Below are positions 10,917-22,499 of a DNA stretch of 64,000 nucleotides, piece by piece. Positions within the stretch are counted from its first letter, which is position 1. Each line of letters starts with the position of its first letter. The notes below the pieces were generated by a model, which saw nothing but the letters and a program-made list of their open reading frames with translations, was not told the DNA's origin and did not search any database. A program made the translations under genes and the position numbers. The DNA comes from Blastobasis lacticolella. Taxonomy: Eukaryota > Arthropoda > Insecta > Lepidoptera > Blastobasidae. The stretch is from contig LR990041.1 of assembly GCA_905147135.1 (NCBI GenBank), positions 19,033,907-19,097,906 of the forward strand, given 5' to 3'.

Positions 10917-11945
10917 TATCATTCATGAACGTTCTATCGAAACAATTCTGTTAGAAAAACCATTTACCATTTATTTATTTAAAAACATGAAACCTAGATG
11001 TTTCCTGTGTTCAGGCTTCTACACAAGTTTGCGTGTTGTCATTGCTTAATTCAAAATCCATTTGTGGCTTCACAGTTTCTGGACTAAAAGTGCATTAATT
11101 TAATATCCCTGATGTCGCTGCTCCAGTTGATTTCCAATTCCACAGGCTAATAGTATATACCTAAGGTCTATTATTGCGTTGCATTACACGGAAGCCAACA
11201 CCGATATCGTTATTGCATATTATACCTCCTGTTCGGTTGGCATCGCTTGGCATATGATCTGAAAATTCTTGAGCGTGTGAGTTCCTGTCAAGTTATTTTG
11301 CGTGAGGCGCAATTTCAGTACAGAACGCTGGAGGCAGGCGTTTATTTGGCGTGCCTCGCGCCACCGCCGGTTCTCCCTCTGGAAGCATCCTGGGGCCCTC
11401 TTTTTGAAACTGCTCCACTCAAGCGCTCGCGTGCGCTACCTTACTTTTTCACACTCATGGTAAGTTGCTAAAGATAGTAAAGACAAGCATTTAGGAGGCG
11501 AGCGCTCGTGTAGACGCGAGCGTTTTCAAAATTAGAGCCACTGTAGATAGCTTTACAACTTTCACTTGCGTCATAACACAGTGAAAAATGTCCATAGTGC
11601 ACTCATCCCAAACGAACTGATAACAGACCCTGAATTACTCGGGCTTAGTCGCCGTTGCATATAGAAGTTTCCTGGAATTACCATCTAAAAATGATTTTAA
11701 TTTTAGGAAATTTACTCTAAATCAAGGGAATTTTAAAAGCAGGAAGTGTCTAGAAGAATCTATGAGTTTTACAGCAATATTAATTTTATAGTGGCAGCAA
11801 GGGCGATTTTTTTGTCGCCTTCAGAATATAGATCCTGCAGTATATCATAGGAGTGGGATACATCCTTACCATACCATCAACTATTTTCAAAATAAAAGGT
11901 AAGATCAAACAGAAACACAAAAGAAGACACTTTTGAGTAGCAAAT
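10917..11945. other. Downstream flank of the Kazal gene, no supported gene
   Basis: A GC-rich island (11270-11520) stands out but its open frame (11247-11471, plus) matches nothing I know and has no splice context. It may be an old repeat. Confidence 0.35.
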
Positions 11946-11946
11946 C

Positions 11947-11955
11947 TTTATTATT
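11947..11955 (-). terminator. Polyadenylation signal of the Kazal gene
   Basis: The minus strand reads AATAATAATAAAG about 120 bases after the TGA at 12071, placing an AATAAA at a plausible distance for the 3' UTR. Confidence 0.5.
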
Positions 11956-12070
11956 ATTTAGTTTAAGTAGTTAGAATGTACCTAGTTTATAATTCAGTTC
12001 GGTAGTATCTTACAACAAAATTACCTACTTATTATGATAAACAAACCTCGCAGTTGTTAACTTCGAAGGT

Positions 12071-15000
12071 TCAATCACTACCAGGAGGCCTGGCATTGAC
12101 ATCGCATCGACCTTGTTGCTTTACAAACACATCTGGAACAAGAAAATAGTCATTTAGACTTCATTAGTCTAGTATTATTATTAGATATCGTATTAAATAT
12201 ACATTCGCATTTTTGCTTAGATAACTTGCTGTTTATAGCCTTAATAATATAGCACTTTTTTTTTTATATCGTGCATAATTTTAAATTTTTACCATAGTAG
12301 CATTTCTACTTAATTTATGCAACACAGACACCATACATTAAAAAAATGCATCCTATCAATGTCAAATAAAGCCCTGGCACCAAGCGATACCTATATGCAA
12401 AAAGGTGCCGCAGAGTGAAAGATACATACAAGAGCATAAGTAAATTATTACCACTCAGACCGAGCCGACGCGTCAGTTGGAGGTGTCCCATTTTATACAG
12501 TATGCAAATTTGCGGGAGAACGTATTAGACGACGACATTAGTAAATCAAAATTTTTAGTTACATCCCTGTGCAACGCACTCGAAATTTTATTTTGCAGTT
12601 ACAGCAACATATATGCATTATGCAAACGCATATTTATCACTTACACTAAAAACGTAATCGATACAACAATATGCATACTGAAGAGTCGGGTGGAGCTCTA
12701 TCGTTTTAACGTGAAACGTTTACCTTGGCAGCTCTGAGAAGCTCCCAAAACAGCCTCTCGAAAATCCCGACGATTGCCTTGACTTGCGCGGGCTGAGGCC
12801 GACATATTTAATTTTTGTAACTTTTTATACTTTTTTGATTTTTTTTAATTTTTGCTGACACATTTTTAAATAGATCGACTTTTGTAGATAAACTCTATAA
12901 ACACACGTAATAATCACCGCCAGCAAGTATGAGTTGTGAGTTACACTGTTCTGAGTTGAAATGCGCGGGAATTTTATTCGCGCATCACACAAAAACTACT
13001 GGACTGTATTTGATTTCGTTTTGAAAGTTTGGTAGCTTGGAGTCAAACTTATCATCTATAGGTATGTCTGTAGTATTGGCACGATTGGCACCCATACACT
13101 ATAGAAGTCATAGCATAAAGCCAGTCTAAGCATAAAGTCTTCATAAGCATGAAGGTAGCTAACTTTCCAATCTCTTTGGTCCCCCCGGTAGCTTCCCCCT
13201 CTGTTCAAATACTCCATGATAATAATCATAACTTTTCTTTCTATGTACTTACCCACACCGCAGTTCCGGGCGCAAATGAACCTGCCGGGGTTGAAGTAAG
13301 TGACGCCGTTGGTGCCGCAGACCGGCCGGTACTCGGACGTGGTCTGGCAGTCCTGCACGCACTGCCGCTTCACACCGCTCTCCGTGCTGACAGACATGCA
13401 ACGTTAGAAATAGGTAAGGCAGGCAACGCAACAGTAGGTCCAGTGGTACAATCTTAGATGAGGCAACAATGAGGCGCTGTCCTAATCTGCAGCGGTCGTG
13501 CGACCATGGTCATCCGACGGACGTCGCCCGACCAATAGGAGACCTCAAAACCGCCCGTCGCACGACCGTTGCCAATTAGGACAGCGCCTACCAGTGATCT
13601 AAGTGTCGCCGCCATTTTGAAACAGTGGCGCTAATAACAGTGACGCTATCACTAGCTCAGTTTACAAAGCAACGCATGCATAGTCCAAGAACTGGATAGG
13701 GGACCGATTCGTACTTTGAGGATAGTCGAACTTCAGCGCCGTTAAGAGCTTGCTTCTCACTGTGGCTTCTAATACTGTTGGAGAAGTGAGGTTAACAAAG
13801 GTCTTCTACCCTGAGACTGGTTAAACAGTCTCCGGAGCCGATTGGCACCCCGTGACAGTTTTTTAACAGAACAAAAACGAAACTTATGGTCGTCTTAATG
13901 GTCGCTGTAACCACCTTCCGTCACCATCGCCAAATCGGCTGACTAATTCCATAAATATTGCATTGAACTCTTTCGGCATGTCTAGAAACTTTAACCACCA
14001 AACCTACTCTTTTCAAAATTCAGAGTCGAAAAATCTACGTCATAATTTTCAAGAACGATGGGTGGATGGTGGACCTTCGGTTATTTCTCTATTTTGTGAC
14101 ACGAGTGTCGTATTTACGACATTTAATCTTTAGAAATTTAAAATATGTGCGGGCAGAAAGGTGTAGATCTAAGCAATGCTTAGGAATGATAGGAATTCTT
14201 CTTCATCGAGTCAATGTGCTTGCCTAGTAGTCGGCCACGGCAATGGTATTATCTGCCGCCAGTTTTCCCTATTCGGGTAGCAGAACAAAGAGGACAAGAG
14301 AGCAGATGCGCCATGGTTTGGGATGGAGCTAAACAGTCACATCGCTGCTGTGCCTGGTTGATGAAGCCCCACTTAACCAGAGAATCTTTGCAGCGGCCAA
14401 CCTGCGTCCGTAAACGGTTAAGTGACTTCCAAGTTGGCCACTGTAGCTCGTGTCGTGGTGGCAGGGATTCGGTTGGTACAATGGATCCAGGAGGCACTGG
14501 GTATTGAGTACGTCACAGCTGCTCTCATGCCTCTTAAGAAGGTTAGTCAGTGGAGATGGTAGACCTCAGGAAACTGTACCGATTTTTGAGGCGTGCGGGG
14601 GTAATGCATTACATGACCGTACAGCGGGTGTCGTACTTACGACTTTTCCTGCCTGAGCTTCTCCTCTGCACAGGCCACTTCGCGCCGCACACCTGGTGGA
14701 CCAATACCTGCTAAGGGATATATCATTCCTACGGTGTAGGCTTGAGGCAGAGGCTTATAATACGGCAAATCTCGTTTAAGGCTCCTTCGCATGGGTGGAT
14801 CGGTGGCACACTGAGCACGCATATTCACCTGCCGAGTATGAAAATGTCGTCCGGAGAACATGTGGATCTGCTCCCCAGGTAGAGGATGTTAGACGCCGTA
14901 TCATATTATTTTTTGCACAACATTTTAGCCTTGTATTGCGACAGTGCATTTTGTAAGTCAGAGATGTGTACCGCAGGCGCTGGCAGTGCTCAATATTGAC

Positions 15001-18000
15001 GTTTCGTCGCGTTAGTTTAAGAGCTTGGTTCGCATCTTGGTTGCGTAGATGGAACGCACATGTTTGGGTTTTAGACGGATTTGGCGTTAGGGCATTCGCA
15101 TCGTAGTATTCATCAACTGCGTCCAGCGCCACCTTGAGCGATATTTCGGCTTGACGAAGCAAGCGCCTGCGCAGCTAATAAAAGTCATTTGCGCAGAGGA
15201 AGTGCTGTGTGTTTGGTTTTACTGGTCATTTGTATAAATGTTGAAGAGATCGGGAGCCAGAACACTTCCCTGTGGCAGGCCGTTCTTTTGAGACCACCAG
15301 AGAGGTGCACTTGAAACCGCCTTTGTTGTGTAGTAGCTAATTCAGAATTATGACGAAGCTCGCGTCGTTTTTAATATTATAAACAGACAATAAACATATA
15401 ATATTTATTGTGTCGTACGCAGCTCATAAGTCGAGAAATACGACACCAGTGACTTTGTGGGTCTCAAATCCGTCTTCAATGTGCTTAACGAGCTACAGTA
15501 TTTGACTGGTGGTTTACAATTACAGGATTTACGTAGGCGAAAGCCGGCTTGTTCTGAGAATGAGAGATGGATCTATGCAAGTAATGAGGCGATTTAAAAG
15601 AATTATCTCAAATAGTTTAAGCGTATGGCATAGCAAAGGTATAGGACGACAGCTCCTCGGTTCTTTTTGGCATTTTCCTGGCTTAATTAGTGCTATAACT
15701 TTGGCTTTCCTCGGTAGCTTTGGGATCTGAAGTTCTGTAAGGCAAGCGTTAAACATAACCATGAACCAGGATACTGCTACATGGCCTAGGTGTTTAATTT
15801 GTTCGGTGGTTATATCGTCGATACCAGCCGTCTTGCCACTCTGCAGGGACTTGTTGTAGGTGATTATTTCAGGCAGTGTAGTCTTACTAACTAGGTTGGG
15901 GAAGTCATGTGTGGAAGCCTTGAGATTTATTTTCTTGTTTACTGATTTCAAAATTAATACAACATGGGCTGCTCAACCGCCCTTATGAAAAGAAGTTTTG
16001 ACCTAGCTACCATATTTTTTGTATCTGTACTTGTGTTCTCTGGTGTGCAATAAAGAGTTTTGTATTGTATTGTGTTGTATTGTTTTGCCCACTTTTATAC
16101 TTAGAAAAGTGTTGCTAGGTTGAACCTAGTAAAAAACGGTAGTTTTTATTTATATATAATTACCAAAAGTAAACACAGACCATTCAAATTTAATTATGTT
16201 GAGGATGAATTTCCCATACCTACACTTCTTGTTGAATTTGTAGCTGATTTCTTAGTTCTTCATAATAATAATATAATAGTATATTAAACAATTTCAATAT
16301 TATTTACCTACCTTGTGCCTATCAAGGCAACGTAATGGATTCGATTAAACCGGTCAAGTCAAGTGCCGATGACGCAGTTTGAGTTACGTACCTACACTAC
16401 CTTGTTTACACTTCTCTCGAACTCCCAATCCTATTTATCGATCGCTACCATGAATAAATCTGATGAATACTGTTGGCTTATATTGTATTGTAAGTATCTT
16501 GCTTTTATAAGAGCATGGGGGTGATGCTCTAGGTTTAGTAAAAAGCGCAACCTACCTATCTACATCCTATGTGAAATGAATATCGAAGAATATTCCAATT
16601 AAAAAATAAAACTAACAGTAATACACAGCGTATTAACATCCGCTTAAGATTCGGTTGTTACGTTCCTGACCCATTCGAAATAAATTATTATACCTAGGTA
16701 GCCTGTGTTATTCTGGGCTGTTACCAAACATCAAAATACGTTTAGTTGAGTGAAGGAGTGAAAATACTCTTACAAACTTTCGCATTTAGGATAGGTTAAG
16801 TACTTAGAAGGATGAAACTTACTAACTTACTACTTATAGAAAAAATATATTTATAATAGATATTGACGTACGTCCACTTTTAGTGCTTTTAAAAACCGAC
16901 CTAGATAAACATTACCTACATACCTATCCATATTTTCTAATTAAGGGATTTTCCTGCTATCTATCTACTCAATTAAATATTAATGTTAACGATTAACAGA
17001 ACCAGGGTTATTAAATAATTATTGCGCTTGTCACTATTATTCATTGGAGTCTTATAACTAGAAGTAGGTTAGGTAGGTATATAATAATGTATTTCTTCCC
17101 TACCTGCTAGGGTAAACTATTCGTCCTTCTGGCGCAGCGGTGGTAGGCACTATGACAGGTCTTCCTAATATCGCATTGGTGTTCGATCCGGCTGATTGCT
17201 GGCCGGGCTTGCTGTTCTGGCCAGGACTTTTTTGATTCTGGCTACTATTGAAGTTTTGTGTTGGACGTTCTTCGACAGGGTTATCGGGGAAGTTTGGTTC
17301 TGGAGGTACTAATCCATCAAGGGTACCGTCGTTAATTAGCCCGGGTCGAACCCCGTTCTGTGTGCTTTGGCCCCATTGACCTCCCTGACTCGGTCTTTGA
17401 GTTTGGCCCGCATCACCTGGCTGACCTTGACTGGGATATTGACCTTGCGGTCGTCCGAAATTCACTTGACTCGGGCGTTGCGACTGTGGAATTCCAAAAT
17501 TGCCTTGACCAGGATACTGTACTTGTTGCTGCGGGAACTGTGGTCGAAAATTTCCTTGATTTGGATATTGGCTTGCGTCATCGATTGTCCATTTATTGCC
17601 CTGGTCCGTGCTGGTCGGAAACTGAGGATTAACGATTGCTATAATTAGTAAGATAGAAAACTTTATTTTGATAATTACTGGTTTCGCGATCATTTCAATC
17701 AAGCTACGAGTAAGTACCCCTTAATTTATTTTAGTATAGGTAGTCAAGACTATATAATAGGCAAATACTACTCTGCTCACAAACCTAAAGTCCATAGTAT
17801 TCTTAATTACCTAAATATAGCTTGCTAGAATCCCACATAGAACAGATTTTTACTTAGTAAATTACACCAATTAAATAAATGTGAATAAAAAGAACAGAGC
17901 TCTGTCATAAAAGATTTAAGAAATTATTTACTTACCTGGACAGGACCGTTATCCGGATAAAACTGGGAATTGCCCGGGAAATCTATTCCACCCGGATTAC

Positions 18001-18159
18001 CGACAGACCCGCCTTGAATTCCCTGATTAAATCCCGGGAATAGTTGCCCGAGAAATCCCCCGAAATCAAAAAATCTTGATTCCACTGAGCCTGGTAGAAC
18101 GGCTGTTCCATTACTGCGTTCAAGTTTCGTACTATTAACTGCTTTACATTGTACATAAC
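12071..18159 (-). CDS. Kazal-type serine protease inhibitor, 5'-incomplete
   Basis: Four minus-strand exons join in phase: 18159-17936, 17621-17104, 13386-13253 and 12132-12071 (stop TGA). All donors and acceptors are GT/AG. Exons 1-2 encode about 245 residues of Gly/Pro/Gln/Asn-rich linker with repeated YPxQGNF/RPSQ units. Exons 3-4 encode one Kazal domain with six cysteines (QC, DC, VCGTNGVTYFN, IC, NC, GRC), including the diagnostic C-G-T-N-G-V-T-Y. The last Cys comes from the 20-codon final exon. Kazal domains inhibit serine proteases; insect ones act in haemolymph, gut or silk. The first exon with the signal peptide was not found and must lie beyond 18159. LINEs have filled intron 2. Protease specificity cannot be read, because the P1 region (TTSEYRP) is only inferred. 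Confidence 0.8.
13070..13200. repeat. Dispersed repeat ending in AAGGTAGCTAACTTTCCAA
   Basis: AAGCATGAAGGTAGCTAACT followed by TTCCAATCTCTTTGG at 13146-13180 recurs as a hairpin arm at 63042-63097 and, decayed, at 745-780. The copies at 745 and 13146 each lie a short distance from a true exon. Confidence 0.55.
13472..13589. mobile_element. 118-bp foldback MITE, copy 1
   Basis: Ends AGGCGCTGTCCTAAT and ATTAGGACAGCGCCT are inverted. The inner arms (GCGGTCGTGCGACCATGG; CGCACGACCGTTGCC) extend the complementarity over most of the element. It lies in Kazal intron 2. Copies 2 and 3 are at 56417-56534 and 62090-62199. Confidence 0.85.
14230..15955 (-). mobile_element. Degenerate jockey-like LINE (RT fragments), minus strand
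   Basis: Reading down the minus strand: 15951-15529 gives RT fingers (SGKTAGIDDITTEQIKHLG, LPRKAKVIALIKPGK, CRPIPLLCHTLKLFEIIL). 15162-14776 gives the thumb region (NALTPNPSKTQTCAFHLRN). 14497-14249 gives a Cys-rich tail (SLNRLRTQVGRCKDSLVKWG, then CDCLAPSQTMAHLLSCPLC). The palm with the YxDD motif falls in frameshifted sequence between 15529 and 15162. Order and spacing fit one element decayed in place within Kazal intron 2. Confidence 0.8.
15960..16085 (+). repeat. LINE or gene 3'-UTR-like remnant with TGCAATAAAGAG
   Basis: The sequence ends GTGTGCAATAAAGAGTTTTG and a TGTATTG-rich tail, a pattern seen at 3' ends of insect retroelements and pseudogene tails. No coding frame leads into it. 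A similar GCAATAAAGTTTT occurs after the ACY1 gene at 62351. Confidence 0.35.
16086..17103. other. Intron 2 of the Kazal gene, AT-rich, no further feature seen
   Basis: Low-GC sequence with many TAGGTAC/TACCTA motifs. No reading frame, repeat boundary or structured RNA is supported. Confidence 0.4.
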
Positions 18160-18599
18160 CTAAAACAAGTTTCTCACTTAAGTATGGGCACAGAATATAT
18201 TTACCTATACTAAAATGTATGAGTACATGTTAGTATAGGTAAATATTGACTTTTGCTCGTATTTAATTCAAATGTGTATACTAAGGTTGTTTGTGTATGA
18301 GATAGATCCTTGGGTACATAATAATATGCAGTCTTTAATGTTAGTGTTTCCCGAGTGCCATCCAAATACCAATTTGGAAAACGGAATCTGGAATATGGAA
18401 AACCTAAATCCAGTACAATTTTGAAACGATATATTTTGACGAAAATCTGACAATCCACAAGTATAGATATTGGTTTCTGGATCACGTCTTCAAAATTTCA
18501 TTGGCTGTGATAGCGTAATATTGAAAATATGATCAAACTACGTTTGTATGGAGCGCGCTCGAGAAACACACCTCGTAAGTAGCACTTCTGGTTTAGATA

Positions 18600-18830
18600 T
18601 AAAATAATATTTGATTCTAGGAAAGATGAAGAAATGTATTGTTGTATTTTTGTTTGTTCGTAATGAATAAACTAAAAAACTACTGAACCGATTTTGAAAA
18701 TTCTTTCACTGATAGCAAACTACATTATTACCGAGCGACAAAGGCTACTTTTTATCCCGGGAAAATAAAAGGTTCCCGCGAGAAAGGATGAAAGCCGCTG
18801 AGAACGGCTAAATAGTAAATAATAGATTAA
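18600..18830. repeat. Dispersed repeat with ACTACTGAACCGATTTTGA core
   Basis: The core motif AAACTACTGAACCGATTTTG, then TTCCCGCGAGAAAGGATG, belongs to a lepidopteran-style dispersed family. Relatives with (C)TACTGGAC(G/T)GATTT or GACTGAACGGATTTTAATGA lie at about 12990, 26075 and 59870. See the Helitron-like finding. Confidence 0.45.
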
Positions 18831-19439
18831 CGAAAGACTTTTCCAATTTTACCCTAGATGATAAGACCTAAGAACTTATTTCTACTGAAGATATTAGGTA
18901 GGTAGGTACCTAATATCTACATCAATATTCAATATTCTAAAATATGACACACCAATAGATAGCAGATAAAAGATTAAGGCAATGCCGGTTATATCCATTT
19001 TAAATATGTATTTCGAATAGCTAAATAACTTTATACTAAATTCACACACACGCACACACACTTAGTGGCTAAACCACTATACACTATGCTATACAAAGTA
19101 AACCCACACGTCAAAATGTTATTGACGACACGAAATTTTAAATAACAACGCTAAACATGAGCAATCGACTTGAAACAGATGCGATTTGTTAAAAAGCCAC
19201 AAGGTAAATGATGCATCGTTAACATTAATATCTTAAGAATGTTGACCTCACGTAAATTGTCATTAACTTATTCACCTATAAGGTATCAGGGGACCTACTG
19301 GTTCTACATTTTGTGAGTATGTTGCTTTTCGACTTTCGGACCTCCATTCTATCTAGATAGGTACTTCTTACCTACTGAAGTACCTAGGTTTGTGTAGTAT
19401 AGGAGTAGGTCTGCCTAAGTAAAATATTTTACTGCCAAA

Positions 19440-22400
19440 GTTTAAGTACCTTTGTTTTTCTTATACCAAAATCATGATGTCACCACATAAAATGCCAAAG
19501 TACCAAAAAAAATTAAGGGTTCTGATAGGAAAAAGAGTAAAAAATCACTTGAATGTTGTGGAAAATGTACAACTATCATCTTTGAGTACTGAATTATTCT
19601 GCGAATTGTCGGCAGTAGACATAGTTGACTATAACTTGACAGTTGTATGTGTATATGGAACTAATTGTGGCGTAACGGCGTCAGATTTTTTGGTGTATCT
19701 TCAACGTTTGCTCAATTACATTGTGGACAGCAACAACCATTTTGTAATGGTCGGTGACATGAACATAGACACTTCCGACGTTCGTTCACGTGATAGTAAG
19801 AACCTCCGCGATGTTTTAACGGCGCATAATTTCCGAAATATTGTTGACTTTGCCACACGCGTCGAAAATGACTGTAGTAGTAGCTTAGACCACGTATACA
19901 CGAACACCCCGCGCGGCTGCGTGACAGCGGTACCAGTGGTCACTAATCTCAGTGATCACTTGGCGGTGCTGGCTACAATGCGTTGTACGCGGGTCGCTCC
20001 TGCGCCGCTCACCCGCGTCGCAAGGTCATATTCACAGGAGAACTACGCTAGTTTTGCGGCAGCGGTAGGTAGTTTCGACTGGGACTGTGCCGAGTTACAA
20101 TGTATTAATTCGGTAGATACCCTCATTAAAAAAGTAATAAATGTACTGAGTAATTGCTTTGATATTTGCTTCCCTAAAAAACGAATGAACAACCGTAAAG
20201 TGACAAATTGGATATCACCGGACATTTATAAATTAAAATTATTTTTATTTGATCTAATTGACGTGCAAAAAAACATTCCCAATAATGACATAGTATCCAA
20301 TTTAATTTCAATAGTAAATAATAAGTATATAGACATATTAAAACATAATAAAGCTCAATATTATTCCCAAAAAATTTCACGTAGCAGTAATCCATCGAAG
20401 GCCGTCTGGAACGTTGTGAACAATGAAAGGGGGAAATTAACAGCTACCAAAATGGACTTCACCGACATTGTAACGTCGCCGGGTGGGTGTAAGTTCGCTA
20501 ATCCTGCGGAGGCCGCGAACGCGATGAACGCCCGTTTCGCCGGCGCCGCGGCGGCGTGCGGCGCGCCGCCCACCGACTGCGCCCGAGCGCGCGCCGAGCT
20601 GCGCGCCGCACGACCGCCGCCGGATCGCTGTCTGCGTCTGCGTCATTTTACGGCTGATGAGGTTCACCGTATTATAACTACTCGTGTCGCACAGAAGTCG
20701 ACTAAAGACATTTATAATGTTTCTGTCTTGACACTAAAAGCAGCAGCGGACGTATTGGCTCCCAGACTAGCGAACATTTTCAATCGCTGTATGAGAGAAG
20801 GTGTGTTCCCATCCGCATTAAAATTAAGCCGAATATCGCCTTTGTTTAAGGGCAAAGGTAGTAAAGAAGATATAGACGGTTATAGGCCTGTCGCGATAAT
20901 CCCAATGATAGCGAAGGTGTTTGAGTGTGGTCTATCTGAGCGGCTGACGTCATTCCTTGTTAACACCAATGCCTTATCGGAACGACAATATGCATACAGG
21001 TCGGGGCGTGGTACGGTCACTCTGGCCCGGGAGGTTTTGCGCCGCTTCGTGGGTGCCCGCGAGCGCGGGGAACAGGTAGCAGTATTATGCTGTGACCTGT
21101 CCAAGGCGTTCGATGTCGCGGATCACGACGTGTTGGCTACTAAAATGCACCACTACGGGATACAGGGTCCAGCTTGCTCTCTCCTTATGAGTCTTCTTCG
21201 AGAGAGAGCTCAAATTGTAACCGCACATGGAGGACAGGTCAAGTCTGAACCAATAACCACTAATATGGGCGTGGCTCAGGGTTCATCCATATCAAATATA
21301 TTGTTTTCTCTTCTTCTTAACGACCTTCCAGATGCGGTAAGCACCGGGGATGTTTTTATGTATGCTGATGATGTGGCAATAGTTGTTACTGCTCAATCAC
21401 TTGGGGCTCTCGAGGATAAGCTCACGGAAACCGCTACACGGGTGTCTCAGTGGTTTCAACTAAACGGTCTTGTATTAAACTTGACAAAGACACACTTCCT
21501 GCACTTCGACCTGTCAGGAAGAAGGGTGAAGCCACTGAGAGTACACGCTTGTGGGACATGTGTCGAGCAAGTTGAATCCACGAACTTCTTGGGATTCCAT
21601 TTGGATAGGTGCTTGACGTGGGAGCAACATATAGAACGGCTATGTGGTAGGCTGAGTGGTGCGTGCTTCGTGCTATGGATACTGTCGCGCGTCGTGTCTC
21701 CTGCGATGGTGCGCACATGCTACTTCGCCTTAGTGCATTCGATGCTGCAATACGGAACTGAGCTGTGGGGCGGCGCGGCGGACTGGGAGAGAGCGTTTAG
21801 AATGCAAAAGCGAGCTGTACGCGCAATCGCTCGTGTGCCGCAGGATACCTCTGCAAGGCCATATTTTAAATCTCAAAAAATTCTAACGCTTCCATCTTTG
21901 GTTATATTTCAAACGGCATTGTATGTAAGGAATAATCTCGCCCTCTTTAAGAGGAACGAGGATGTCCACTCATACAACACTCGCAACAAGACGGACCTCG
22001 CGCCTATTTCACGCAGACTGGCAAAGTCAAATAAAATAACCTACGTAATGGGCCCGAAAGTATATAATCGCATTCCTAAGTCCATAACCGAGGCTACCAG
22101 TGACAGTGTCTTAAAAAGAAAACTAAAGTGGTGGCTAATTGAGCAAACGTTTTACAAGCTTGATGATTTTTATGACTAATCGATTTTTTATTTAACATTA
22201 TTATTATTATTATTAAAATACTGACTTAATTTATAACAATTGAATGTAATGCAAATTCTTATTTGGAAATGGACATTTGAATTTTATTTAATTGTTTAAT
22301 TTTTTTTTACAGTACTTATTGTGCAAGATGACTTGTGATAGTGATAGGTAAAAAATGTTTGTTTGTGACATTTGATTATTATAAATTTATGTATTACAAT

Positions 22401-22480
22401 TAATGTAATTTGTGACATTTTATAACTTTAACAATTGACATGTAATGAATATTACCAATGAATAAATATGAAAAAATATG
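19440..22480 (+). mobile_element. LINE (jockey/CR1-type superfamily), 5'-truncated insertion
   Basis: A 901-codon frame is followed by about 300 bases of AT-rich 3' UTR ending in an ATAAATATGAAAAAATATGA-type tail. An in-frame stop (19420-19422) lies shortly before the first ATG, and the N-terminal part of the endonuclease is missing. This is a typical 5'-truncated insertion. I could not fix a target duplication. Decayed relatives lie at 1085-1790. Confidence 0.8.
19474..22179 (+). CDS. Non-LTR retrotransposon endonuclease/reverse transcriptase ORF
   Basis: A 901-codon uninterrupted frame. Residues about 40-170 are the back half of an apurinic-like endonuclease (VGDMN at 93-97, SSLDHVYTN near 136-144, SDH at 160-162). 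The N-terminal catalytic Asn/Glu motifs are missing, because the insertion is 5'-truncated. Residues about 440-720 are the reverse transcriptase: fingers ISPLFKGKGSKEDIDGYRPV, LSKAFDVADHDVL, and the catalytic YADD at 630-633. The C-terminal tail runs to KVYNRIPKSITE. The enzyme would nick target DNA and copy its own RNA. RT motifs are complete, but without the front of the endonuclease it is unlikely to be autonomous. Its middle (20500-20640) is far richer in GC than its flanks. Confidence 0.85.
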   Translation: MMSPHKMPKYQKKLRVLIGKRVKNHLNVVENVQLSSLSTELFCELSAVDIVDYNLTVVCVYGTNCGVTASDFLVYLQRLLNYIVDSNNHFVMVGDMNIDTSDVRSRDSKNLRDVLTAHNFRNIVDFATRVENDCSSSLDHVYTNTPRGCVTAVPVVTNLSDHLAVLATMRCTRVAPAPLTRVARSYSQENYASFAAAVGSFDWDCAELQCINSVDTLIKKVINVLSNCFDICFPKKRMNNRKVTNWISPDIYKLKLFLFDLIDVQKNIPNNDIVSNLISIVNNKYIDILKHNKAQYYSQKISRSSNPSKAVWNVVNNERGKLTATKMDFTDIVTSPGGCKFANPAEAANAMNARFAGAAAACGAPPTDCARARAELRAARPPPDRCLRLRHFTADEVHRIITTRVAQKSTKDIYNVSVLTLKAAADVLAPRLANIFNRCMREGVFPSALKLSRISPLFKGKGSKEDIDGYRPVAIIPMIAKVFECGLSERLTSFLVNTNALSERQYAYRSGRGTVTLAREVLRRFVGARERGEQVAVLCCDLSKAFDVADHDVLATKMHHYGIQGPACSLLMSLLRERAQIVTAHGGQVKSEPITTNMGVAQGSSISNILFSLLLNDLPDAVSTGDVFMYADDVAIVVTAQSLGALEDKLTETATRVSQWFQLNGLVLNLTKTHFLHFDLSGRRVKPLRVHACGTCVEQVESTNFLGFHLDRCLTWEQHIERLCGRLSGACFVLWILSRVVSPAMVRTCYFALVHSMLQYGTELWGGAADWERAFRMQKRAVRAIARVPQDTSARPYFKSQKILTLPSLVIFQTALYVRNNLALFKRNEDVHSYNTRNKTDLAPISRRLAKSNKITYVMGPKVYNRIPKSITEATSDSVLKRKLKWWLIEQTFYKLDDFYD

Positions 22481-22499
22481 AAATAGGAAACCGCTTTCA

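Noticed and set aside
11247..11471. GC-rich 74-codon frame
   Set aside because: No homology I can recognise and no exon boundaries.
17622..17702. Signal peptide MIAKPVIIKIKFSILLIIAIVN before the Q/P-rich region
   Set aside because: It precedes a strong splice acceptor that joins in phase with the exon at 18159-17936; more likely intronic.
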